Source: Unio delphinus
Taxonomy: Eukaryota; Mollusca; Bivalvia; Unionida; Unionidae
Assembly (NCBI GenBank): GCA_029339505.1
Contig: JAQISU010000058.1
Coordinates: 1,304,001-1,368,000 of the forward strand
DNA: 64,000 bases
Reading direction: 5' to 3'
The position numbers and the translations under genes are program-made. Under the pieces are notes generated by a model that was not told the DNA's origin, ran no database searches, and worked only from the letters and a program-made list of their open reading frames with translations. Below are positions 59,901-62,636 of this stretch, piece by piece (position 1 is the stretch's first letter; the number at the start of each line of letters is the position of its first letter).

Positions 59901-62636
59901 TTACAGTATAAAAAAAAGTGAAGCTCACTAATGTGACATATTACTAAATTATAAGGGTACTTCTTAATTTCTTTAAGGTGCTTGAAGTGTTGGATATCTG
60001 TAGGAGACAGGGATATGCCTATGCAAAAGATAAAAAAGAAAAGTAATACATACATACATATATATATATAAAAAGAAGTAATACAAGTATTCTCTTCTTA
60101 GAGAGGGGACTAAATAAATTTTCCCAATACCCTGGCCTGGTGAACTTGTGCCACTCCATATTTAAAACAAGTCCCTCGAAGAGATTGACAACCTACTGGG
60201 CAATAAAAATTTCTTGAAATTAAAATTCATTTCTTCATTTAAACTGCTGAATGTTTGGAACCAACTCTGATATTCTTCAGCAATAAGATATTCAAAACAG
60301 CCATCATAGCATCAATACTGGGACTGGCACCATCTTCAATTATGACCAACACTGGTTGTATTGCTGGCACCATCTTCAATTATGACCAATAGTGGTTGTA
60401 TAACTGGTACCATCTTCAATTATGACCAACTGTGGTTGGTTGGTTGTGGATGTTACAGTACACCAGCACTGTATATCTATATAGATCCATAATAAATGTA
60501 ATATGAAAAAAATGTAAGCATCAGAACGGTTTATTATTAACACATCATAAAGATATAAAAACACAATGATAAGATGGACAGGATAATATACAAAGGATCC
60601 CGATCAATAGGAATGTGTAATGGTGTGTATAAAAGGTAATTAGATAATAAAAGACAAATTACTGTGAATAACAGTATACATGTTGATTAAAAAATTAAAA
60701 GGAAATAGGATGCACATAAGCTATATTTTAGAATAAAAGTTAACTTCAAGAAATTCAAAATACAAGACATATTTACCATATAAAAAAGTTCATTCATGTG
60801 CTGAACATTGTAGTAACAATGTTGTGCATATTGGAAATGAAAACAATCCATCCGAAAGTGCTTTATGATGAAAGGTTCATTGCAAAGAAAAGCACCCTGG
60901 TTCACTCTTTAATATGTACGAGTGGGTGATATAAGTATCAGCAGTTGTAATTTTTGCAACGATTACCCAGCAAATATTTTCAAGATGGCCATATAATGGA
61001 TGCCAAAGCAGTGTCATTTTAATTTGGGATTAATAAAATATTATATGAAGTATTTCAGTAAAAACCTCATGCTGATATGATCATTCATTCTGGAGAAATG
61101 ATGACACAATTTTAAGATGGCTGTCAGGGCATCTGATTGGTGGCACCATGTTTATTTAGGACCAATAGGACATGACAAGAAGTCTTTTTGTGAAAACACC
61201 ATTTTTATTTAGGACCAACAGGACATGACAAGAAGTCTTTTTGTGAAAACCCCATTTTTATTTAGGACCAACATGACATGATAAGAAGTCTTTTTGTGAA
61301 AACACCATTTTTATTTAGGACCAACAGGACATGATAAGAAGTCTTTTTGTGAAAACACCATTTTTATTTAGGACCAACAGGACATGATAAGAAGTCTTTT
61401 TGTGAAAACACCATGTTGGCATAACCATCTATTCAGGGGGCTAAAGATGGCCACACAGTAGCTTCTCGTGGGTCGGTGGTTCTTTCCGGGGGTTTTTCCG
61501 GTTTCTTCCTCCACCACTAATACTGGCCGCCATGTATAGCCTATATATTGTGCTGAAAAATGGCGTTAAACCACAAAAAAAAAAAAAAAAAAAAAAAAAA
61601 AAGATGGCCACAATGGATTCCACTTATATATTTAGGACCAACAGCACAAAAAAAAATTCCAGGTCAGTATACTAATTGACCAAGGTAATACTGCTATCTA
61701 CATGTCACATTTACTCCTTGTGAATTATTAAATCTAATAATTCCACTTTAGAATAACTCTGAATTTAAGAAGAATGGAAGACAGAACTTGCCTGTGAACT
61801 AATGATGAAGACCCAGGTGTAGGTGGCATTTTTCTCCTCCTTGTAGATATTTAGTTCCTTGGGTGATGTAATTTCCACACCATCCAGAGATTCACTTATC
61901 TGGAACCAAAAGATATCAAAAGATCTGGCTTAATGTTAAAAAATCTGCAAGTGCCCCATGCAGCTTTACATGGAAAACAATATATATCATATAACATTAC
62001 CAGACAAATACTTTAAAATAAACCAAACCTTTTATAAGATAATAGAAATAAGTGCTCTGTGCTTGTTTCAGAATCTTCATACATCTCCTGAATGGTTCAG
62101 CAAATTGTTTAAAATGACAAAAATATGCATATCATTACTAAACTACAGTGGTTCCTTTCAGCAGAAGCTACTCTTAAGATAGAATACCCCCATTATAGGA
62201 ATCCACCTTGCTCAACAAAAAAATCATATATTAAATATTTTAACCATTTTTATAAAACTACTCTATGTCTAATAAGACCCTTTTACTGGAACAACTTCAA
62301 ACCATTTAAGCAACAACAGAAGCACCCCCCCCATCAACCGTGCAAGAAAATATAAAATAATTGTAAGATAAGGAAAATTGGTAAAACCAGTTCTATTTAA
62401 CCTACAGGTACTTATCCTTACTTACCACTTTGACAGATGAATCTGAATTCTCGTACTTCTCTAAAAGCTGGTCCATGTATGAGAAAACCTTTTCTTGGCG
62501 AGCCATTTCTCGTTTCATCTGTCTCCACTCGTATCGTTCACGCCATTCATCAAGCTCTTCTTGACTGTGTGCATAGCGGCAAAGGTTGTACATTTCTGGG
62601 ACATGAGAATACTGACACTTGAATCCATCCTCATGC
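10073..62636 (-). CDS. HELZ2-like: HELZ2-like helicase/RNB protein, 17 exons, 5' end missing
   Basis: Spliced model: 62636-62426, 61899-61792, 59844-59318, 58387-58241, 57552-57235, 56014-55823, 48897-48099, 41802-41727, 35896-32035, 30485-30400, 29058-28795, 27017-26632, 26078-25866, 23220-22999, 17780-17624, 14347-14180, 10188-10073. The sum is 7,852 bases, one split base plus 2,616 codons and a stop, and phases agree at every junction. Approximate residue positions: zinc-finger segment 1-35; helicase 1 Walker A 467, motif II DEAA near 589, motif VI near 837; RNB domain about 1260-1650; helicase 2 Walker A near 2147, motif II near 2329, motif VI near 2569. The order zinc finger, SF1 helicase, RNB, SF1 helicase is characteristic of vertebrate HELZ2, which is about 2,650 residues. 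HELZ2 is an interferon-induced RNA helicase/exoribonuclease and nuclear-receptor coactivator in mammals; a role in RNA metabolism or antiviral defence here is inference. The N-terminus lies beyond 64000. Confidence 0.9.
10430..10700 (+). repeat. AAGATGGC dispersed repeat patch 1
   Basis: In the last intron. Blocks: TTTTCAAGATGGCTGCCATG, GTGGCCATACTTAATCT, TTAAGGACCACTAGACATTA, CTTGCTGATATGACCATTTG. The same blocks recur in the same order in seven other patches. A 60-bp stretch ending in GACCATTTGACCATTCAT is doubled here (10597-10690). Confidence 0.75.
10722..12982 (-). mobile_element. Decayed hAT-like transposon with transposase remnant, itself interrupted
   Basis: Ends are CATACATGCCAACCCC and the inverse of CATGTTTG, flanked by the 6-bp direct repeat CTGTTG (10716-10721 and 12983-12988). 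An internally shorter relative sits at 45327-46170. The extra middle (about 10910-11980) holds minus-strand transposase debris: [16 protein letters not shown], like the 'SDGASVMTG' block, and [20 protein letters not shown], like the 'GCxCHxxHxAA' block of hAT-type transposases. Frameshifts and a local duplication (11335-11396) show it is dead. Confidence 0.65.
12515..12944. mobile_element. 430-bp non-autonomous DNA transposon nested in the hAT-like element
   Basis: Terminal inverted repeats AGGGCATAACCGA and the inverse of TCAGTTATGCCCT. Target-site duplication TAATAATT at 12507-12514 and 12945-12952. The related element at 45327-46170 has the uninterrupted site (CTTAATGATGACACCAAAAG), so the boundaries are set by comparison. 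An 8-bp duplication fits hAT-type transposition. No coding capacity. Confidence 0.85.
13080..13545 (+). repeat. AAGATGGC dispersed repeat patch 2
   Basis: Three degenerate monomers with TTTCAAGATGGTTACCATGG, CATTTAGGACCAATAAGAAA, GAAAACCCCATATTGATAGG, and GATCCATTCAGATGGAC. The implied monomer is about 150-190 bp. Same orientation as the other patches. Confidence 0.7.
13871..13890 (+). repeat. Poly-G run
   Basis: About 20 consecutive G after TTTTTTTC, in intron 16. A near-identical junction (TTTTTTC then poly-G) occurs at 44281-44305. The run could form G-quadruplex DNA and its length is liable to assembly error. Confidence 0.9.
14180..14347 (-). CDS. HELZ2-like: HELZ2-like exon 16: helicase 2 motifs V and VI
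   Basis: 168 bp, acceptor CTCCATTTTTCAG, donor ATTG|GTATGT. It encodes [20 protein letters not shown] (motif V, QGxExDxVxxSxVRS), then [20 protein letters not shown] and LIIIG (motif VI, NVxLTRARxGLxIIG). The arginine fingers of motif VI are present. Despite the DDAG change in motif II, the remaining ATPase motifs of helicase 2 are conserved. Confidence 0.93.
15240..15356. repeat. 59-bp direct duplication
   Basis: Two nearly identical copies of CAAGTAGAAACTAATATTTA, extending to CCTTGATTTATCAAA, separated by no spacer. It directly precedes the long minisatellite. Confidence 0.9.
15370..16205. repeat. Minisatellite of about 20-27 bp units, over 800 bp
   Basis: Thirty or more variants of ATAGCCATAATAAGCTTTTC and ATAGTCATAATAAGATTTTC, with units lacking the ATAG or AATA parts. 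The unit's end, AAGATTTTCAA, equals the start of the AAGATGGC repeat, which begins directly after it at 16196. The array may have grown from that segment. Confidence 0.92.
16196..16960 (+). repeat. AAGATGGC dispersed repeat patch 3, with a tandem subarray
   Basis: Full monomer blocks (GATTTTCAAAATGGCTGCCA, CATTTAGAATTGAATAG, GATTTTCAAGGTGGCAGC). Between 16543 and 16850 a sub-segment of 59 bp (AATTTAGGACCAACTAGACA then TCACACAAAGTCTTTTGTGA then GAACACATT) is repeated in tandem about six times. Confidence 0.85.
17205..17433 (-). mobile_element. tRNA-derived SINE, family B, minus strand
   Basis: Read on the minus strand: a head with A box GTGGCGTAGTAGATAGAGCA and B box GGGTTCGAACCCC, then AGTCATACCAAAAACCTATT, CAGCATTAAGAGGTTAGTGT, TGTCAGGATAATATCACTG and a (CA)n-like tail at 17203-17218 (GT on the plus strand). 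The head cannot fold as a full tRNA with an acceptor stem, so I call it a SINE and not a tRNA gene. Confidence 0.8.
17624..17780 (-). CDS. HELZ2-like: HELZ2-like exon 15: helicase 2, before motif V
   Basis: 157 bp, acceptor TGTATTTTAG, donor CAGG|GTTTGT (a weak but phase-correct site). It encodes [40 protein letters not shown] and [12 protein letters not shown]. It matches the region 'IAVLTPYxAQxxxIxxxL...V.T.xxxQG' of the family, and the trailing G continues into exon 16 as GAQG-QEWDYV. No open frame of useful length marks it; it was found by splice phase and similarity. Confidence 0.85.
18380..19135 (+). repeat. 72-bp tandem repeat, about ten units, with an accidental open frame
   Basis: Units run TCACCTTGTGTATAAAGACA, ATTTATCAAAGACGCTTAGG, AAACAGCAAGCAAGTC, then a variable AGAATCTTAATAAT. 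Because 72 is a multiple of three, one plus-strand frame stays open for 261 codons with a 24-residue repeat ([15 protein letters not shown]...). Two units are shortened or altered, yet the frame survives. No family is recognised and it lies antisense in intron 14, so I take it as non-coding. Confidence 0.9.
19136..20780. other. Intron 14 interior; nothing recognised
   Basis: AT-rich sequence with no supported gene. The 88-codon open frame near 19454-19720 has no recognisable motif and biased Phe/Tyr content typical of chance frames. Confidence 0.5.
20785..21075 (+). mobile_element. tRNA-derived SINE, family B, longest copy
   Basis: Plus strand. The head GTGGTGGCAATGTGGTTTGA with GGATTTGATCCCTGG as B box is followed by AAGTCATACCAAAGACTTAC, CAGCATTAAGAGGTTAGTGT, GGTGTCAGGATAATGTGACT, GGGTGGGACTTCATGCTAC and ends AATTGTTAAAGCTACATTAAAAATCC. 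It shares all these blocks with 17205-17433 but keeps a central 80 bp that the other lacks. Confidence 0.82.
21085..21430 (+). repeat. AAGATGGC dispersed repeat patch 4
   Basis: Begins right after the SINE. Blocks AACAAGATCTTCAGGATGGC, GATATGACCATCCGACCAGG, TTTTCAAGATGGTTGTCATA, CACTTAGAACCAACAAATTG and CACCATGTTGATATAATTCA; about two monomers. Confidence 0.72.
21431..22998. other. Intron 14 interior; nothing recognised
   Basis: No coding block, repeat array or terminal inverted repeat that I could support. It ends at the donor of exon 14. Confidence 0.5.
22999..23220 (-). CDS. HELZ2-like: HELZ2-like exon 14: helicase 2, after QYRM
   Basis: 222 bp (74 codons), acceptor TTACCTTCCAG, donor CTTGCT|GTGAGT. 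It begins [20 protein letters not shown], which completes the classic 'QYRMHxxIxxFPSxxFYxxxL' motif begun in exon 13, and continues [19 protein letters not shown] and NTQESKLA. 'PVVFxNxxGxEE' is the usual strand before motif V in UPF1-like helicases. The next exon lies 5.2 kb away. Confidence 0.92.
23340..24130 (+). repeat. AAGATGGC dispersed repeat patch 5
   Basis: Longest patch: about five degenerate monomers, each with TTTTC(A)AGATGGC-like, GCC-ATATTAG/ATACTG, CATTT..GACCAAC and GAAAA(C)CC(A)TGTTGATAT blocks. Examples are TTTTCCAGATGGCCACCATG and AACAAGATTTTCAAGATGGG. Some open frames here (23358-23608) are chance products. Confidence 0.75.
24667..24797 (+). mobile_element. tRNA-derived SINE, family B, internally deleted
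   Basis: Head TGCTCAGGTGCCCTAACTGG and TTAGAGCATTCGCCTC with a B-box-like CAGGTTTGAAAACCAG, then AGTCATACCAAAGACTTATA, a shortened body, and the 3' end AATTGTTGATGCTACATTCAAAATC. The core with CAGCATTAAGAGG is missing. Confidence 0.72.
24975..25700. repeat. Two related degenerate segments in intron 13 (possible dispersed repeat)
   Basis: The words TTTTCTACATGGTTGCTATGAAAGCCACAT-like (near 24998) and TTTTTCATATGGTTGCTATG then GAAACCACAT (near 25472) occur in the same order, each followed by a GGAGAGCCGCCCA or GGGGAGCCACCCA block (25278 and 25517). This suggests two copies of one repeat. Superfamily unknown. Confidence 0.5.
25866..26078 (-). CDS. HELZ2-like: HELZ2-like exon 13: helicase 2 motifs II-IV
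   Basis: 213 bp, exactly 71 codons, acceptor TATTGTTCCAG, donor AGAATG|GTAGGT. It encodes [49 protein letters not shown] and LNKQYRM. Motif III (GDPKQ) and motif IV (QYRM) are intact. Motif II reads DDAG; the family norm is DEAG, where the glutamate activates the hydrolytic water. The change needs only one base in the third codon position (GAA/GAG to GAT/GAC). Confidence 0.92.
26632..27017 (-). CDS. HELZ2-like: HELZ2-like exon 12: helicase 2, between motifs Ia and II
   Basis: 386 bp, acceptor TTTAAAATTACAG, donor CAGCAG|GTGAGA. It encodes [50 protein letters not shown] and ending [20 protein letters not shown]. '[16 protein letters not shown]' and '[16 protein letters not shown]' are HELZ2-type blocks: the first is the substrate-facing region after motif Ia, the second is motif Ic. 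Phase is 0 at its 3' end. Confidence 0.9.
27658..27835. repeat. Tandem repeat of about 58 bp, three units
   Basis: Units TATTGATACACTGCCATGCC, AAAGGGAAGATGCCAGTTAA, TAGTTCTAAGATT, repeated with two close copies and one more diverged (TACTGATACACACTGACATG). In intron 11. Confidence 0.88.
27830..28060. repeat. Dispersed repeat shared with 51098-51316
   Basis: Blocks in common in the same order: TGTTTGCAAAATC/TGTTTGCACAATT, ATGGTAGCCT/ATGGCAGCCT, GAACTGTATTCCTATATACA/GAACTCTATTCCTATATGCA, AATACATTTCAATCA/AATACATTTCTATCA, and TTGTATTCAAGTCCAAAATA/CTGTATTCAGGTCCAAAATA. About 230 bp, same orientation. Confidence 0.75.
28795..29058 (-). CDS. HELZ2-like: HELZ2-like exon 11: helicase 2 Walker A
   Basis: 264 bp, acceptor TTTTGCTTGTCAG, donor TCAG|GTAAGG. 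It encodes [57 protein letters not shown] and [26 protein letters not shown] is an intact P-loop; LNPNQ-like CNPNQEQA is the Q motif; VLLCAPTN is motif Ia. This second SF1 helicase starts about 500 residues after the RNB domain, as in HELZ2. Confidence 0.93.
29255..29600 (+). mobile_element. 3' end of a non-LTR retrotransposon with (ATT)n tail, plus strand
   Basis: One frame reads [20 protein letters not shown] then [16 protein letters not shown] and stops (about 29290-29400). 'F.YSG..LWN.LP..V..A.....FK' is the usual C-terminal end of CR1/L2/Jockey-like ORF2. The element ends in an uninterrupted ATT run of about 48 bp at 29550-29597. It is severely 5'-truncated and in sense opposite to the host gene. 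Confidence 0.8.
30400..30485 (-). CDS. HELZ2-like: HELZ2-like exon 10: linker before helicase 2
   Basis: 86 bp encoding [20 protein letters not shown] then VGRNPVANG. The acceptor is a strong tract, CTTTTCTTTGGTCCTGACAG, and the donor AATG|GTAAGT. It takes the AG left by exon 9 to make Arg (PHD-R-NVDY) and hands one base to exon 11. The 'AVxxLTxAxxLAxxIAxGR' block is what HELZ2 has after the RNB-linker. The open frame extends upstream of the acceptor, but that part is intron. Confidence 0.85.
30722..30892. repeat. 57-bp tandem repeat, three identical units
   Basis: Three copies of ACTGGTTATTATGTGGACAA, TATCAATAGCATGTATTTTC, ATACTGATAGTATTCTA with no differences that I can see, which indicates very recent expansion or gene conversion. 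The multiple of three leaves a spurious 94-codon open frame. Confidence 0.95.
30893..32034. other. Intron 9 interior; nothing recognised
   Basis: A 22-33 bp exon-like block at 31308-31340 was considered and rejected. No other structure supported. Confidence 0.5.
32035..35896 (-). CDS. HELZ2-like: HELZ2-like exon 9: end of helicase 1, OB region, RNB domain, linker
   Basis: A single 3,862-bp exon, acceptor TTTCTTTTCAG, donor GATAG|GTAAGT. It carries motif V ([14 protein letters not shown]) and motif VI ([17 protein letters not shown]), then a Gln/Ser/Thr-rich linker and an acidic stretch. A cold-shock/OB-like segment follows ([24 protein letters not shown]). The RNB domain starts at [16 protein letters not shown] and includes [41 protein letters not shown] and [15 protein letters not shown]. 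In active RNase II/RNB enzymes the first motif is D-x5-D-x-D-D and the last is SPIRRY. Here they read [10 protein letters not shown] and SPLHRY, so key acidic and arginine residues are replaced. The rest ([39 protein letters not shown]) is HELZ2-type linker to helicase 2. Confidence 0.95.
36101..36363. mobile_element. 263-bp MITE with 16-bp perfect terminal inverted repeats
   Basis: Left end CAGACCTGCCAACCCT, right end AGGGTTGGCAGGTCTG, exact complements. AAAATG lies on both sides (36095-36100 and 36365-36370), consistent with a short target-site duplication. No coding capacity. A degenerate relative is at 49712-49937, and a lone right end (GGGTTGGTAGGTCTG) is at 37899-37913. Confidence 0.88.
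38640..40560 (-). mobile_element. Decayed DIRS-like tyrosine-recombinase retrotransposon
   Basis: On the minus strand, in one frame broken by a single stop, 38880-38740 reads [13 protein letters not shown], then [20 protein letters not shown]. This matches the end of DIRS-type tyrosine recombinases, where HDVR holds the catalytic His and Arg and 'NHSSLEDILRAAFWRS' follows. Upstream near 40180-40130, [17 protein letters not shown] matches the RNase H 'HIN.LE..A' block of DIRS/Ngaro pol. Many stops and frameshifts separate the two, and the terminal repeats were not found. It fills the middle of intron 8, in the same sense as the host gene. Confidence 0.68.
41154..41662. repeat. 257-bp direct duplication with internal subrepeats
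   Basis: Two copies start TTTAATATGGTGCATTCTAC at 41154 and 41411 and end TGCTGACCTTCATCTACATTG. They differ by a short extra ACTAGTG in the first. Within each copy, three to four subunits of about 66 bp carry AGATCTGGGTYTATGA and TTTTACTAATG. The array ends shortly before exon 8. Confidence 0.93.
41727..41802 (-). CDS. HELZ2-like: HELZ2-like exon 8: short exon leading to motif V
   Basis: 76 bp encoding [15 protein letters not shown] and [10 protein letters not shown]. The acceptor is TTGTTTTCTAG and the donor CAAG|GTATCA. HELZ proteins have VQxIRxxLRxxxLxxVxVExxxxVQGxxFRALxxSTVRT at this place, and the exon joins exactly between 'SPYYDQ' (exon 7) and '[14 protein letters not shown]' (exon 9). 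It is isolated by introns of about 6 kb on both sides and is too short to be found as an open frame. Confidence 0.9.
42065..42650. repeat. Minisatellite of about 51-57 bp, around ten units
   Basis: Units TGAGCAATTAGTTTACCACC, TTGGTACAATTTGCTTTCAT, CTCAATGTGCT, with variants that add 6 bp (CGTGTGTCT) or change CTCAA to CAAAA. Higher-order structure is visible: the pair of variants at 42225-42300 recurs at 42395-42460. An open frame of 177 codons is a by-product. Confidence 0.93.
43280..44955. mobile_element. 1.68-kb non-autonomous DNA transposon, copy A
   Basis: Ends CAGGCCTTGAATTTAAC and the inverse of GTTAGCGGTAGTTCG... ending TTTCGAGCCCTG, so the inverted ends read CAGG(G)CTYGAAWTTA. TGTAC lies directly on both sides (43275-43279 and 44956-44960). 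Subterminal TTACTAGCCC words are repeated several times at each end. The interior (43395-44895) is shared with 53880-55300. No transposase is recognised. Confidence 0.75.
44287..44305 (+). repeat. Poly-G run inside copy A
   Basis: About 19 G after TTTTTTC, absent from copy B at the matching place (near 54687), so it arose after the copies diverged or was lost there. Confidence 0.85.
45327..46170. mobile_element. 844-bp non-autonomous relative of the hAT-like element at 10722-12982
   Basis: Ends CATACATGCAAACCCC and GGCTGGCATGTATG (inverted CATACATGCCAGCC). It shares long blocks with the left element in order: GATTTATTTGTCCCTCT, AATCTGCGAGTAAAGATTA, ATACTGTTAGGAAAGT, ACAGACAAGCGTACTCTTAT and CACCAAAAGCGTAATGG. 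It lacks the 1.1-kb transposase region and the nested 430-bp element. Confidence 0.8.
46840..47435. repeat. 27-29 bp minisatellite, about twenty units
   Basis: Unit AGTAACTAGCTGTCTGACAA then GAGATCAA, with variants GACGAGATCAA, GATAAGAGATCAA and one CCATCTGAC. Some units are partly deleted. In intron 7. The unit length and variant spread are typical of a fast-evolving minisatellite. Confidence 0.95.
47436..48098. other. Intron 7 end; nothing recognised
   Basis: No gene or repeat supported between the minisatellite and exon 7. Confidence 0.5.
48099..48897 (-). CDS. HELZ2-like: HELZ2-like exon 7: helicase 1 core (motifs Ia-IV)
   Basis: 799 bp, acceptor TTTCCTTTCAG, donor GACCAG|GTACTT. It begins [11 protein letters not shown] and contains [23 protein letters not shown] (motif II, DEAA), [14 protein letters not shown] (motif III, GDxxQ), [13 protein letters not shown] (motif IV, NYR), and [10 protein letters not shown]. 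This is an SF1, UPF1-like RecA pair with every catalytic motif in place. '[15 protein letters not shown]' and 'PDKLISRSN' match the HELZ subfamily rather than UPF1 or SMG2. Confidence 0.94.
48898..49711. other. Intron 6 interior; nothing recognised
   Basis: No supported structure; open frames here lack any motif. Confidence 0.45.
49712..49937. mobile_element. Degenerate copy of the 263-bp MITE
   Basis: Matches 36101-36363 at GTGCAGCTCAAAGCATCTG (GTGCAGTTCAAAGCACCTG there), ATCCGGATTTTACCACAA, TTTTAAATCCATGTCAAG, AAGACTCAAGG and the right end TAAGGGTTGGCAGGT. The left terminal repeat is lost. Confidence 0.7.
51098..51316. repeat. Dispersed repeat shared with 27830-28060
   Basis: See the blocks listed for 27830-28060; same order and orientation, in intron 6. 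Confidence 0.72.
51455..52060 (+). repeat. AAGATGGC dispersed repeat patch 6
   Basis: About four monomers with TAACAAGATTTTCAAGATGG, TCATTTAAAACCAACCAGAC, GAAAACCCCAAGGCAATAT and AATTTTCAAGACAGCTGCTG. Directly followed by a decayed LINE. Confidence 0.72.
52070..52930 (-). mobile_element. Decayed non-LTR retrotransposon (reverse transcriptase), second copy
   Basis: Minus-strand pieces: [75 protein letters not shown] and, downstream, bases matching 2000-1050 of the window. The catalytic YADD has become YVND. The 3' half has lost about 240 bp relative to the copy at 957-2116 (junction near 52190). Same family, same strand. Confidence 0.82.
53498..53860 (+). pseudogene. THAP zinc-finger pseudogene (transposase N-terminus)
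   Basis: From ATG 53498: [20 protein letters not shown] then [18 protein letters not shown] and a stop TAG at 53618. In another frame the domain continues [20 protein letters not shown] at about 53633-53698, and near 53757 comes AVPSIFPE. C-x4-C, FP, W, P, C-x2-HF and the AVPxIF tail are the fixed positions of a THAP domain. One stop and two frameshifts make it non-functional. Confidence 0.75.
53880..55300. mobile_element. 1.4-kb copy B of the element at 43280-44955, ends missing
   Basis: Shared blocks: ATTATCATGTGAAATGCAGA against ATTATCATATAAAATGTAGA, GACTTCAGCGGATGTTCTGC in both, GTTAATGACAGGACC in both, CACGTCTTTATTAGGGTATT in both, and AACTTACTAGCCC at the right. The outer 85-115 bp with the CAGG(G)CTYGAA termini are absent at both sides. 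Confidence 0.82.
55823..56014 (-). CDS. HELZ2-like: HELZ2-like exon 6: helicase 1 Walker A (motif I)
   Basis: 192 bp, acceptor GTCTTTTAG and donor AATAG|GTGAAT. It encodes [16 protein letters not shown], then [20 protein letters not shown] and [19 protein letters not shown] is the ATP-binding P-loop; LNEDQ is the upstream Q-motif-like glutamine; ILICAQSN is motif Ia. All motif I residues are intact, so ATP binding is predicted. The following intron of 6.9 kb interrupts the 'SNSAAD' block, which resumes at 48897. Confidence 0.93.
56892..57083. repeat. Compound microsatellite (TA)n-(CA)n-(CATA)n
   Basis: About 70 bp of TA, then CACACA, then mixed TATACACATA, then CATA/CATG units, in intron 5, 150 bp from exon 5. 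It creates false open frames rich in Tyr, Ile, Val, Cys and Met on both strands. Confidence 0.97.
57235..57552 (-). CDS. HELZ2-like: HELZ2-like exon 5: helicase 1 beta-barrel, up to the Q-motif region
   Basis: 318 bp, acceptor TTTGTTTCACAG. The donor is chosen as TTTC|GTACGT at 57234, because only this GT leaves two bases and keeps phase with exon 6; the neighbouring GTAAAG and GTTTCG sites would break frame. It encodes [55 protein letters not shown] and [12 protein letters not shown]. The 'ELQFQxNRLxFCRMHxAID' block is a hallmark of HELZ/HELZ2 upstream of Walker A. Confidence 0.86.
57553..58240. other. Intron 4; nothing recognised
   Basis: A short duplicated phrase (GTGTAATTCTTCCATTCAAT near 57844 and 57913) is the only structure seen. 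Confidence 0.5.
58241..58387 (-). CDS. HELZ2-like: HELZ2-like exon 4: helicase 1 accessory beta-barrel
   Basis: 147 bp, acceptor TTTATTTCAG and donor ACAAG|GTAACA. It encodes [20 protein letters not shown], then [12 protein letters not shown] and DAGKLIL. It starts with one base completing the split codon from exon 3 and ends with two bases of another. The composition and order fit the 1B/stalk beta-barrel of UPF1-like helicases. It lies between exons that both carry recognisable HELZ blocks. Confidence 0.83.
59318..59844 (-). CDS. HELZ2-like: HELZ2-like exon 3: beta-rich domain before helicase 1
   Basis: 527 bp, acceptor CTGTTTTTCAG and donor CCAG|GTAATA, ending with two bases of a split codon. 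It encodes [19 protein letters not shown] and later [28 protein letters not shown] and [20 protein letters not shown]. The 'QWxIFDF.xEPV' block and the 'NYxxxMHxLLxLEE' block are conserved in HELZ, HELZ2 and MOV10-type helicases, where they lie just upstream of the RecA domains. No catalytic residues are expected in this part. Confidence 0.88.
60240..60440 (+). repeat. AAGATGGC dispersed repeat patch 7, with a small tandem subarray
   Basis: Starts CTGATATTCTTCAGCAATAA then GATATTCAAAACAGCCATCA. A unit CTGGCACCATCTTCAATTAT plus GACCAACACTGGTTGTATTG is present three times (60322-60430). Confidence 0.7.
60940..61660 (+). repeat. AAGATGGC dispersed repeat patch 8, with a tandem subarray
   Basis: Blocks TATTTTCAAGATGGCCATAT, GCTGATATGATCATTCATTC, TTTTAAGATGGCTGTCAGG. 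Between 61148 and 61418 a 54-bp unit (TTTATTTAGGACCAACAGGA, CATGATAAGAAGTCTTTTTG, TGAAAACACCATTT) is repeated five times. The unit corresponds to the one amplified at 16543-16850. A SINE interrupts the patch. Confidence 0.88.
61456..61599 (+). mobile_element. 5'-truncated SINE of family A with 13-bp target-site duplication
   Basis: Begins CAGTAGCTTCTCGTGGGTCG, ends GGCGTTAAACCAC and a poly-A tail of about 28. AAAGATGGCCACA occurs directly before (61443-61455) and after (61600-61612). The 3' half matches 2330-2430. Truncation at the 5' end with a long target-site duplication is the signature of LINE-driven retrotransposition. Confidence 0.92.
61792..61899 (-). CDS. HELZ2-like: HELZ2-like exon 2, with a GC-AG intron after it
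   Basis: 36 codons in phase 0 ([16 protein letters not shown], then a segment ending FIISSQ). The acceptor is TTGGTTCCAG. The donor reads CAG|GCAAGT, the usual form of a GC-AG intron; no GT donor in the right phase lies nearby. The peptide matches the start of the beta-rich region that precedes helicase 1 in HELZ proteins. It joins in frame to the next exon, which begins [15 protein letters not shown]. Confidence 0.82.
62426..62636 (-). CDS. HELZ2-like: HELZ2-like exon 1 of those visible: CCCH-type zinc-finger end and charged helix
   Basis: The acceptor is a pyrimidine-rich TTTTGTTTTTAG before a split codon, so an earlier exon must exist. The donor is GTG|GTAAGT. The translation starts [20 protein letters not shown] and continues [11 protein letters not shown]. 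The pattern C-x3-H-x8-C-x3-H, with YAHSQEEL at its end, is typical of the last CCCH finger of HELZ/HELZ2 proteins. An Arg/Lys/Glu-rich helix follows ([19 protein letters not shown]). The leading Cys of the finger presumably sits in the missing upstream exon. There is no ATG in frame before the acceptor, so translation does not start here. Confidence 0.85.
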
